From the NCBI GenBank assembly GCA_020027635.1, contig JAHKKL010000147.1, positions 1-5,271 on the forward strand: a stretch of 5,271 nucleotides of DNA, written 5' to 3'. Made by a program: the position numbers and the translations under genes. Shown here one piece after another: positions 1 through 5,271 of this stretch. This stretch comes from Gammaproteobacteria bacterium. GTDB lineage: Bacteria; Pseudomonadota; Gammaproteobacteria; UBA9214. The notes below the pieces were generated by a model, which saw only the letters and a list, made by a program, of their open reading frames with translations, had not been told where the DNA came from and did no database searches. Within the stretch, counting starts at the first letter, position 1. Each line of letters begins with the position of its first letter.

Positions 1-2266
1 GGAACGACGCGTGGTGCGCATCGTGACGCCGGGAACGCTCACCGACGAGGCCCTGCTGAACGAGCGCCAGGACAACCTCATGGTCGCGGTGAACCAGGCA
101 GGAAAGACCTGGGGACTGGCCGTACTCGACCTTGCGGGCGCACGTTTCAGCGTCCAGGAATTCAGCGGTGACGACGAGGCCCTGCTGGACGAACTGGAAC
201 GGCTGCGGCCGGCCGAACTCGTCGTCAACGAAGCCATCCGCCTGCCCGAGTCCCTGAAGGACAGAACCGGCCTGCGCCGGCAGGCACCCTGGCTGTTCGA
301 TCCGCAGAGCGCACGGCGACAATTGAACGAGCAGTTCGGTACCCGTGACCTCACCGGCTTCGGCTGTGAAGCGCTCGAGTGCGCCATCGGCGCCGCGGGC
401 TGCCTGTTGCAGTACGTGCGGAACACGCAGCGCAGCGCCCTGCCGCACTTGCGCGGCCTGCGCGTCGAGGACCGCAGCACCACCCTGGTGATGGATGCCG
501 CCACGCGGCGCAACCTGGAACTGGAACATTCCGTATCGGGGGCAAGCGGACATACGCTGGCGGCCGTCCTCGACCATGCGGCAACCAGCATGGGCAGCCG
601 ACACTTGCGGCGCTGGCTGCACCGCCCCTTGCGCAACCACGCGGAGCTGCGCCGGCGCCATCAGTGCCTGGGGCAGTTGCTCGAAAACCGCCAGTTCGAG
701 GCCCTGCATGGCATCCTGCGCGGCATCGCCGACATCGAGCGGATTCTGGCGCGCGTGGCACTGAAATCGGCCAGACCCCGCGACCTCGCCGCCCTGCGCG
801 ACAGCCTGCGGCAGCTGCCCGCTGTGCAGGAAACGCTGGCCGGCAGCACCGATCCCCTGCTCGGTGACCTGGCGGAGCGAATCGGCCGGCACCCCGAAGT
901 CCATGAACTGCTGACCGCCGCGATCGTCGCGACACCGCCCGTGCTGGTTCGCGATGGCGGCGTGCTGGCCGCGGGCTATGACGCCACACTCGATGAATTG
1001 CGCGACCTGAGCGAACACGGAGACCAGTACCTGCTCGACCTGGAGACCCGCGAGCGGGAACGCACGGGCATCGCCAATCTCAAGATCAGCTACAACCGCG
1101 TGCACGGCTATTACATCGAGGTGAGCCGCTCGCAGGCCGCCAGGGTCCCGGTCGATTACCAGCGCCGCCAGACGCTGAAGGGCGTTGAGCGCTACATCAC
1201 GCCGGAACTGAAGACCCATGAAGACCGGGTGCTGAGCGCGCGCGAACGCGCCCTGTCGCTGGAAAAGGCCCTTTACAATGACCTGCTGGAAACCCTCGGC
1301 GCTTACCTCGAACCCCTGGGGCGCTGCGCCGAGGCCCTTGCCGAACTCGACACCCTGGCCACTTTCGCGGAACGCAGCCTCACGCTGAACCTCGCCTGCC
1401 CGCTCCTGGATGAGCGATCCGGGATTGCCATCGAGGGCGGCCGGCACCTGGTGGTGGAACAGATGCTGGACGAGCCCTTCATCGCGAACGATGTCAGACT
1501 CAATCCCCGGCGGCGCATGCTCATCATCACCGGGCCCAACATGGGCGGCAAGTCCACCTACATGCGCCAGACGGCGCTGATCGTGTTGCTGGCGCATATC
1601 GGCTGCCATGTCCCGGCGGATGCGGCCGTCATCGGTCCGGTGGACCGCATCTTCACCCGCATCGGCGCCTCGGATGATCTCGCCGGCGGCCGCTCCACCT
1701 TCATGGTCGAGATGAGCGAAACGGCGAACATCCTGCACAACGCCACCGAACGCAGCCTGGTCCTGATGGATGAAATCGGGCGCGGCACCAGCACCTACGA
1801 CGGGCTGTCGCTCGCCTGGGCCTGCGCGGTGGATCTGGCCACCCGCATCCGGGCCTTCACCCTGTTCGCCACGCATTATTTCGAACTGACGGTGCTGCCG
1901 GACATGCATGAGGGCATCGCCAACGTGCACCTCGATGCCATCGAGCATGACGACCGGATCGTATTTCTGCATGCCGTCAAGGAAGGCGCGGCGGATCGCA
2001 GTTACGGACTGCACGTTGCGGCGCTGGCCGGTGTGCCACAAACAGTCATCGAGCAGGCGCGGCTGCGGCTGCAGGAACTGGAAACCGCTAACCGCAATAC
2101 CGCCGTGGACCACCAATCCGGAACGCAGCCGGGACTGTTCGACGCAAGCCGTCATCCGCTGGCCGATTTCCTGGAGGGGGTCAACCCGGACGACCTGACG
2201 CCGCGGCAGGCCCACGACTTGCTGTATGCGCTGAAGGAACTGTCGCTGCAGAAACTCGATAGTTGA
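1..2266 (+). CDS. mutS: DNA mismatch repair protein MutS (5' end outside window)
   Basis: MutS binds mispaired or looped DNA as a dimer and, with ATP, recruits MutL to start mismatch repair. The frame is open to the left edge (E-R-R from position 2), so the GTG at 11 is an internal Val codon. Comparison with E. coli MutS (853 aa) puts about 105 residues outside the window, including the Phe-x-Glu mismatch-reading motif, which I cannot check. What is visible: connector domain roughly 74-490, lever/core 491-1020 and 1200-1390, clamp 1020-1200, ATPase from about 1394. The Walker A motif GPNMGGKST is at 1532-1558, the signature ASDDLAGGRSTFMVEM at 1667-1714, Walker B DE of DEIGRGTS from 1769, and the ATPase His of FATHYFEL at 1874-1876. 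The C-terminus has a beta-clamp-type motif QPGLF (2126-2140) and the LTPRQA tetramerisation helix, with counterparts of E. coli Asp835 (2189-2191) and Arg840 (2204-2206). No frameshift or missing key residue is seen. Identity is very secure. Confidence 0.98.
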   Translation, partial: ERRVVRIVTPGTLTDEALLNERQDNLMVAVNQAGKTWGLAVLDLAGARFSVQEFSGDDEALLDELERLRPAELVVNEAIRLPESLKDRTGLRRQAPWLFDPQSARRQLNEQFGTRDLTGFGCEALECAIGAAGCLLQYVRNTQRSALPHLRGLRVEDRSTTLVMDAATRRNLELEHSVSGASGHTLAAVLDHAATSMGSRHLRRWLHRPLRNHAELRRRHQCLGQLLENRQFEALHGILRGIADIERILARVALKSARPRDLAALRDSLRQLPAVQETLAGSTDPLLGDLAERIGRHPEVHELLTAAIVATPPVLVRDGGVLAAGYDATLDELRDLSEHGDQYLLDLETRERERTGIANLKISYNRVHGYYIEVSRSQAARVPVDYQRRQTLKGVERYITPELKTHEDRVLSARERALSLEKALYNDLLETLGAYLEPLGRCAEALAELDTLATFAERSLTLNLACPLLDERSGIAIEGGRHLVVEQMLDEPFIANDVRLNPRRRMLIITGPNMGGKSTYMRQTALIVLLAHIGCHVPADAAVIGPVDRIFTRIGASDDLAGGRSTFMVEMSETANILHNATERSLVLMDEIGRGTSTYDGLSLAWACAVDLATRIRAFTLFATHYFELTVLPDMHEGIANVHLDAIEHDDRIVFLHAVKEGAADRSYGLHVAALAGVPQTVIEQARLRLQELETANRNTAVDHQSGTQPGLFDASRHPLADFLEGVNPDDLTPRQAHDLLYALKELSLQKLDS

Positions 2267-2282
2267 GGGTGTAACCGCACCC
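2267..2282 (+). other. Small stem-loop directly after the mutS stop
   Basis: GGGTG (2267-2271) and CACCC (2278-2282) are perfect inverted repeats around a 6-nt loop, starting at the first base after the mutS TGA. No T-run follows; instead there is a CCCCCGGGGG palindrome (2280-2289) and a GCCGGC. It could slow or protect the mutS transcript 3' end, but it is not a canonical intrinsic terminator. A 5-bp repeat in GC-rich DNA can also be chance. Confidence 0.25.
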
Positions 2283-2325
2283 CCGGGGGCACGCCGGCGG
2301 GAAGAAAATCCGCACGGCACAGGTA

Positions 2326-2331
2326 TATAAT
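2326..2331 (+). promoter_or_regulatory. Probable -10 box of the fdxA promoter
   Basis: A perfect TATAAT lies within TATATAAT (2324-2331), an AT-rich island in very GC-rich DNA, about 60 bp after mutS and pointing toward fdxA. The predicted start is near 2337-2339, giving a leader of about 160 nt. At the expected -35 position (about 2302-2309) the sequence is A-rich (AAGAAAAT) and does not resemble TTGACA, and there is no TG extension before the -10. The promoter may therefore be weak or depend on an activator. The match is seen; its use as a promoter is inferred. Confidence 0.55.
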
Positions 2332-2337
2332 CCCGTC

Positions 2338-2498
2338 GTAACCCGATCAACAGTCCACTCGCAAATGCGAAGCGCACACCCGGGCTGCGGATTGCGTGAT
2401 TCGGGATACCTTCCGGACAAACAGCTTTGTTAACATTCCGGTAATCCGATCTCGCCGAGGCGGAACCACTGGGAAACGTGTGGATTTAGGAGAACCTC
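2338..2498 (+). promoter_or_regulatory. Probable fdxA 5' leader with foldable segments
   Basis: If transcription starts at the TATAAT box, this is an untranslated leader of about 160 nt. It contains TCGCA-AA-TGCGA (2359-2370), ACAAA-CAGC-TTTGT (2417-2430), CCGGA (2413-2417) able to pair with TCCGG (2437-2441) around the preceding hairpin, and TTCCG (2436-2440) able to pair with CGGAA (2461-2465). The last two pairings share bases and exclude each other. I do not recognise a known riboswitch, nor a clear Fur, IscR or FNR site. Any regulatory role is inference. Confidence 0.3.
2488..2493 (+). promoter_or_regulatory. Ribosome binding site of fdxA
   Basis: AGGAGA ends 5 nt before the ATG at 2499, close to ideal Shine-Dalgarno spacing. 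An in-frame TAG at 2487-2489 rules out any longer protein, so this site and the ATG together fix the fdxA start. Confidence 0.85.
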
Positions 2499-2822
2499 AT
2501 GACCTTTGTCGTCGTTGAAAGCTGCATCAAGTGCAAATATACGGACTGCGTTGAAGTCTGCCCGGTCGACTGTTTCCACGAAGGCCCCAATTTCCTCGTC
2601 ATCGACCCGGATGAGTGCATCGATTGCACTCTGTGTGAACCGGAATGCCCGATCAACGCCATCTACGCCGAGGATGACCTGCCCGCCGGCCAGGAACAGT
2701 TCCTGGCGCTCAATGCCGAACTGGCCAGGCAATGGCCGGTGATCACCCAGAAAAAGGACCCGCCGCCGGATGCCGAGGAATGGAAGGACGTACCGGACAA
2801 ACTCAAGCATCTGGAACGCTGA
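2499..2822 (+). CDS. fdxA: 7Fe ferredoxin, [3Fe-4S][4Fe-4S], FdI type
   Basis: A small cytoplasmic electron carrier of 107 codons, the same length as Azotobacter vinelandii FdI and nearly identical to it in the N-terminal half. Counting Met as 1, Cys9, Cys17 and Cys50 correspond to the [3Fe-4S] ligands and Cys21, Cys40, Cys43 and Cys46 to the [4Fe-4S] ligands. Cys12 and Cys25, which are free thiols in FdI, are also kept, as is Asp16, the counterpart of the FdI Asp15 studied in proton transfer to the 3Fe cluster. The C-terminal tail (KKDPPPDAEEW...LKHLER) matches the family extension that wraps the core. A strong AGGAGA and an upstream in-frame stop fix the ATG. The gene follows mutS, as in Pseudomonas, and probably has its own promoter. 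The physiological partner is unknown; a housekeeping or oxidative-stress role is inferred from the family. Identity is very secure. Confidence 0.97.
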   Translation: MTFVVVESCIKCKYTDCVEVCPVDCFHEGPNFLVIDPDECIDCTLCEPECPINAIYAEDDLPAGQEQFLALNAELARQWPVITQKKDPPPDAEEWKDVPDKLKHLER

Positions 2823-2837
2823 TCACCCGTCACCGGA

Positions 2838-2858
2838 GCCGGCAGGTAATCCGCCGGC
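2838..2858 (+). repeat. GCCGGC inverted repeat between fdxA and cnoX
   Basis: Two copies of GCCGGC (2838-2843 and 2853-2858) flank a 9-nt loop and can form a 6-bp GC-only stem in the 66-bp spacer. No T-run follows, so full termination is unlikely. It could shield the 3' end of the fdxA message or weaken read-through into cnoX. Each half is itself a palindrome common in GC-rich DNA, so chance is possible. Confidence 0.3.
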
Positions 2859-2888
2859 ATCTGAAACCAAGGGACGCGGCAGAAAACC

Positions 2889-3752
2889 ATGAACGATTCC
2901 CCCTACATCCGCACCATCACCCGGGACACCTTCCAGAAGCAGGTCATCGAGGCGTCGAACACGGTGCCGGTGCTGGTTGATTTCTGGGCTGACTGGTGCG
3001 GGCCCTGCCACATGCAGATGCCGGTGCTGGTCAAACTGGTCGGGGAGTACGCCGGGAAATTCCTGCTCGCCAAGGTGAATACCGACACGGAGCGCCGGCT
3101 CGCACAAGAGCATGGCATCCGCAGCCTGCCCACCATGCGCCTGTACAAGAATGGCCAGGTGGTCGAGGAGATACTCGGCGCCCAAACCGAGTCGACGCTG
3201 CGCGCCCTGCTGGATCCCCACATCGAGCGCGCCTCGGACACACTGCGCCTTGCGGCACTCGATGCCCACCGCCAGGGGCGCACGGAGGAAGCGCTGGCCC
3301 TGCTGCGCAAGGCACAGGAGGCAGATCCCGAAAACTACCGCGTGCAGCTTGCGCTGGCCGGGCTACAGCTCGACGCAGGCCGACTCAGCGAGGCGGAATC
3401 CCTGCTGGAGGCCTTGCCCTGGGAGGTTCGCGAAGCAGCGGAGGCACGCAAGCTGCGCACCCTGCTGGACTTCTCCCGGATCGCGCGGGATGCCGCGCCG
3501 ATTGCGGAACTCGAACAGCAGATCAGGAACCAGCCCGGGGACAGTCAGACCCGCCACCGGCTGGCGGCGCGCTACGTGCTCACCGGGAGGCTGCAGGAAG
3601 CCATGGACGAGCTGCTGTTTATCATCCAGAACGACCGCACATTCGGAGATGATGTCGCTCGCAAGGGGCTGCTGGCGGTGTTTGACCTGCTGATCGGCGA
3701 AGACGAGCTGGTCAAAACCTACCGCCGCAAGTTGTCTTCGGCCATGCTCTGA
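2889..3752 (+). CDS. cnoX: Thioredoxin-TPR chaperedoxin (CnoX/YbbN family) with intact CGPC
   Basis: A cytoplasmic protein of 287 aa; E. coli CnoX (YbbN) has 284. Residues 1 to about 108 are a thioredoxin fold with WCGPC (Cys37, Cys40), the buried Asp31 of VDFWADW, Pro45 and the cis-proline Pro81 (SLPT). Residues from about 115 to the end are helical TPR-like repeats, for example 118-170 and 225-255. The C-terminal helix KTYRRKLSSAML resembles the E. coli end YRRQLYALLY, the region reported to dock on GroEL. E. coli CnoX has SQHC and is a chlorine-activated holdase that passes clients to GroEL and DnaK; this version should also be a thiol reductase. Cys37 and Cys40 are its only cysteines; Thr65 replaces E. 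coli Cys63. The ATG at 2889 is fixed because an in-frame TGA lies at 2862-2864 with no other start between; the ribosome site is weak (AAGGGA ends 14 nt upstream). Probably cotranscribed with fdxA. The family is secure; the redox activity is inferred. Confidence 0.93.
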   Translation: MNDSPYIRTITRDTFQKQVIEASNTVPVLVDFWADWCGPCHMQMPVLVKLVGEYAGKFLLAKVNTDTERRLAQEHGIRSLPTMRLYKNGQVVEEILGAQTESTLRALLDPHIERASDTLRLAALDAHRQGRTEEALALLRKAQEADPENYRVQLALAGLQLDAGRLSEAESLLEALPWEVREAAEARKLRTLLDFSRIARDAAPIAELEQQIRNQPGDSQTRHRLAARYVLTGRLQEAMDELLFIIQNDRTFGDDVARKGLLAVFDLLIGEDELVKTYRRKLSSAML

Positions 3753-3773
3753 AACGGCCGCGGCGCCGGTTGC
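3753..3773. terminator. 21-bp convergent gap with an imperfect GC-rich hairpin
   Basis: This is all that separates the stops of cnoX (+) and dsbC (-). AACGGC (3753-3758) can pair with GCCGGTT (3765-3771) if one base is bulged, leaving a 6-nt loop. No U-run follows on either strand, so if it terminates in both directions it does so without the classic tail, or Rho does the work. The position favours a shared terminator; the sequence is weak. Confidence 0.25.
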
Positions 3774-4502
3774 CTACTTCGCCGCATCCAGTGCCTGGGC
3801 CAGCTGCGCGGGCGGCACATAGCCGGGCACCATCTCGCCGTCATCCAGGATGATCGCCGGCGTGCCCTGCAGATCCATCGACTGGCCCAGTTCCATCAGT
3901 GCCATGACGGGGTTCGTACACTCGCGCGATTTCAGCTCTTCACCCGCCTTGGCGCGGGTCAAGGCATCCTGGCGATTCTCGTTGCACCACACCGTGACCG
4001 CCTTGTAGTAAGACGGCGTATTCGCGCCGGAGCGCGGGTACAAGAGGTAACGCACGGTGATGCCGAGGTCGTTGTAGCGGTTGATTTCCTTGTGCAGCTT
4101 GCGGCAATAGGTGCAATCCACATCGGTGAACACGGTAATGGTATGGCGCGGATTTTTCGCCGGGAAGATGATCATGTTCTGCTCGCCGATGGCGTTGACC
4201 GCCTCCAGGCGGAAGGTCTTGCGGCGATTCTCGCTGATGTCCTGGCGCGTATGCAGATCGATCAGATTGCCCTGCAGCAGGTACTTGCCGTCGTTGGTCA
4301 CGTAAAACAGGCGCGGCCCGACCTGCACTTCGGAAACCCCCTCGATCGGGGAGGGCCGGATCTGGTCCGTTTTCATATCCGGCAACACCTTCTTGAGTGA
4401 AGTCTCGATCGCCTCATGGCTGCCGGAATCGGCGAGTGCCGAGTGCATAGCCGCAACTGCCAGCGCCAGCAGACATGCCTTGATCCATCGCATATTCATC
4501 AT
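3774..4502 (-). CDS. dsbC: Periplasmic thiol:disulfide interchange protein DsbC
   Basis: DsbC is a V-shaped homodimer that reshuffles wrong disulfides in the periplasm and is kept reduced by DsbD. The 242-aa precursor has a Sec signal peptide (Lys8, hydrophobic 9-19, likely cut after ALA at residue 24). The N-terminal dimerisation domain spans about 28-85, then a linker helix, then a thioredoxin domain with CTYC at Cys130 and Cys133, where E. coli has CGYC. Cys173 and Cys195 match the E. coli structural disulfide, and Thr214-Pro215 (QGTPA) is the cis-proline loop beside the active site. The start is ATG 4500-4502 or, as likely, the second Met at 4497-4499: AGGGT at 4507-4511 on this strand lies 5 or 8 nt away, depending on the ATG. 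An in-frame stop at 4521-4523 excludes a longer form. It lies 109 bp downstream of xerD, the E. coli order, and is probably cotranscribed. DsbG is less likely given the xerD linkage and the close match to DsbC. Confidence 0.94.
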   Translation of the reverse strand: MMNMRWIKACLLALAVAAMHSALADSGSHEAIETSLKKVLPDMKTDQIRPSPIEGVSEVQVGPRLFYVTNDGKYLLQGNLIDLHTRQDISENRRKTFRLEAVNAIGEQNMIIFPAKNPRHTITVFTDVDCTYCRKLHKEINRYNDLGITVRYLLYPRSGANTPSYYKAVTVWCNENRQDALTRAKAGEELKSRECTNPVMALMELGQSMDLQGTPAIILDDGEMVPGYVPPAQLAQALDAAK

Positions 4503-4611
4503 AAAGACCCTGTATTTCTGTCAGATCCGATCGCGTTTCGACACCCGATCGTGGGGAGAAGTTTCATGCCGTGCTCCGGCACGCGTTGCACTGGCAGGGG
4601 AAAGAACCGTA
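4503..4611 (-). other. xerD-dsbC spacer
   Basis: The spacer holds the dsbC ribosome site, a small hairpin CGTGC-TCCG-GCACG (4570-4583) just downstream of the xerD stop, and two identical CCGATCG heptamers (4527-4533 and 4545-4551) whose CGATCG cores are palindromes 18 bp apart. The hairpin is not followed by a U-run on the minus strand, so I do not call a terminator. I see no convincing -35/-10 pair for dsbC, which favours read-through from xerD. Confidence 0.4.
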
Positions 4612-5271
4612 TCAACCCCGCGGATGATGGCGGGCATGCAGCTCCTTCAAACGCTCGCGTGCCACGTGAGTATATATCTGCGTGGTCGAGAGGTCACTAT
4701 GACCGAGCAGCATTTGCACCACCCGCAGATCCGCACCGTGATTGAGCAGGTGCGTGGCGAAGGCATGACGCAGGGTATGCGGGGACAACGCCTTGTTAAT
4801 CCCCGATTTAACGGCATAGTGGCGCAGGCGGTACCAGAAGGCCTGGCGGGTCATGGCCTTGCCACGGCGGGTGATGAACAGCGATCTCGCGCTTGCGCCG
4901 GCGGCCAATTCCGGGCGGCTTTGCGCGATATAGCGCTGCACCCAGTCCGCGGCCTCTTCACCCAGCGGCACCAGGCGTTCCTTGCTGCCCTTGCCCATCA
5001 GCCGCACCACACCCTGGGTTAGATCGATCTGTTCCATGGTCAGATTGACCAGTTCCGAGACCCGCAGGCCGCAGGCGTAAAGGAGTTCCAGCATGGCGCG
5101 ATCGCGCAGGCCCAGTGCCGCGCCCACGGCGGGCGAGCCGAGCAGCGTTTCGACCTCCTCCTCGCTCAGGGAATCCGGCAGGGGCCGGCCGATGCGCGGT
5201 GCGTCGATGCGCACCGTGGGATCGCCGGAGAGCCGGCCTTCACGGACGAGATAACGGTAGAAGCGGCGCAG
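4612..5271 (-). CDS. xerD: Tyrosine recombinase XerD (5' end outside window)
   Basis: XerD works with XerC at the chromosomal dif site, under FtsK control, to resolve chromosome dimers. The frame stays open to the right edge, so 219 residues are visible and about 80, most of the core-binding SAM-like domain, are missing. The ATG at 5212-5214 is internal: the 19 codons before it (LRRFYRYLVREG...) match XerD family sequence. All six catalytic residues are present, numbered here from the internal ATG: Arg51 in CGLRVSEL, Lys75 in GKGSKER, His146 and Arg149 in LSPHTLRH, His172 in LGHSDLS and the nucleophile Tyr181 in TTQIYTH. These match E. coli Arg148, Lys172, His244, Arg247, His270 and Tyr279. 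The long LRHAFATHLLNHGADL match and the HHPRG end (E. coli HHPRA) favour XerD over XerC or a phage integrase, and the dsbC neighbour agrees. No dif-like site is visible here. Confidence 0.96.
   Translation of the reverse strand: MRRFYRYLVREGRLSGDPTVRIDAPRIGRPLPDSLSEEEVETLLGSPAVGAALGLRDRAMLELLYACGLRVSELVNLTMEQIDLTQGVVRLMGKGSKERLVPLGEEAADWVQRYIAQSRPELAAGASARSLFITRRGKAMTRQAFWYRLRHYAVKSGINKALSPHTLRHAFATHLLNHGADLRVVQMLLGHSDLSTTQIYTHVARERLKELHARHHPRG

Noticed and set aside
351..989. Long overlapping open frames on both strands within mutS (for example 212 aa on minus, 162 aa on plus).
   Set aside because: They are rich in Arg, Ala, Pro and Gly, typical of shadow frames in GC-rich DNA, and lie within well-conserved MutS sequence.
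2280..2289. CCCCCGGGGG palindrome as an intrinsic terminator of mutS.
   Set aside because: It has no room for a loop and no T-run follows, so it cannot form a standard terminator hairpin.
2365..2433. A 22-codon open frame (ATG to TAA) inside the fdxA leader, a possible upstream peptide.
   Set aside because: There is no Shine-Dalgarno sequence before its ATG and the peptide has no recognisable leader-peptide bias, so it is most likely chance.
2823..3310. Minus-strand open frames of 135-148 aa opposite cnoX.
   Set aside because: They mirror the codon structure of a clearly conserved thioredoxin-TPR gene and have no recognisable domain.
4570..4583. CGTGC/GCACG hairpin after xerD as a terminator.
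   Set aside because: The stem is only 5 bp and no U-rich stretch follows on the minus strand; xerD-dsbC cotranscription is also expected from E. coli.
4393..5022. A 209-aa plus-strand open frame across the start of dsbC, the spacer and most of xerD.
   Set aside because: It runs antisense to the conserved catalytic residues of XerD and the DsbC signal peptide, and its product has low-complexity GC-rich antisense composition.
5212..5214. ATG as the true start of xerD, giving a 200-aa protein.
   Set aside because: The frame stays open to the window edge and the upstream codons match XerD N-terminal sequence; a 200-aa form would lack the core-binding domain.

Overview
This window reads as a chromosomal housekeeping segment of a GC-rich gammaproteobacterium. 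All five proteins align closely along their length with gammaproteobacterial families: MutS and XerD with the E. coli proteins, the ferredoxin with Azotobacter vinelandii FdI, and the two thioredoxin-fold proteins with E. coli CnoX/YbbN and DsbC. The genus cannot be fixed from the sequence; an environmental lineage such as Chromatiales or a relative is my guess. I see no mobile element, tRNA, rRNA, CRISPR array or prophage gene.

Layout. Positions 1-2266 (+) hold mutS (mismatch repair), cut by the left edge so that about the first 105 residues, including the mismatch-reading motif, lie outside. Positions 2267-2498 are non-coding: a small hairpin just after the mutS stop, a good TATAAT -10 box at 2326-2331 without a matching -35, and a leader of about 160 nt with foldable segments. 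Positions 2499-2822 (+) hold fdxA, a 7Fe ferredoxin. After 66 bp comes cnoX (2889-3752, +), a thioredoxin-TPR chaperedoxin that keeps a full CGPC site. Only 21 bp separate it from the convergent dsbC (3774-4502, -), a periplasmic disulfide isomerase. After 109 bp comes xerD (4612-5271, -), a tyrosine recombinase cut by the right edge.

How the genes fit together. The plus-strand side is probably mutS followed by an fdxA-cnoX unit driven from the promoter at about 2326. The minus-strand side keeps the xerD-dsbC order known from E. coli, with dsbC ending against cnoX rather than continuing into recJ. mutS-fdxA is also adjacent in Pseudomonas, where rpoS follows; here cnoX takes that place. Three of the five genes (fdxA, cnoX, dsbC) concern redox or thiol chemistry, in the cytoplasm and the periplasm.

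I found no convincing new system. The points worth a second look are the redox-competent CnoX that lacks the Cys63 counterpart of the E. coli protein, the long fdxA leader with two competing hairpins, and the local gene order.
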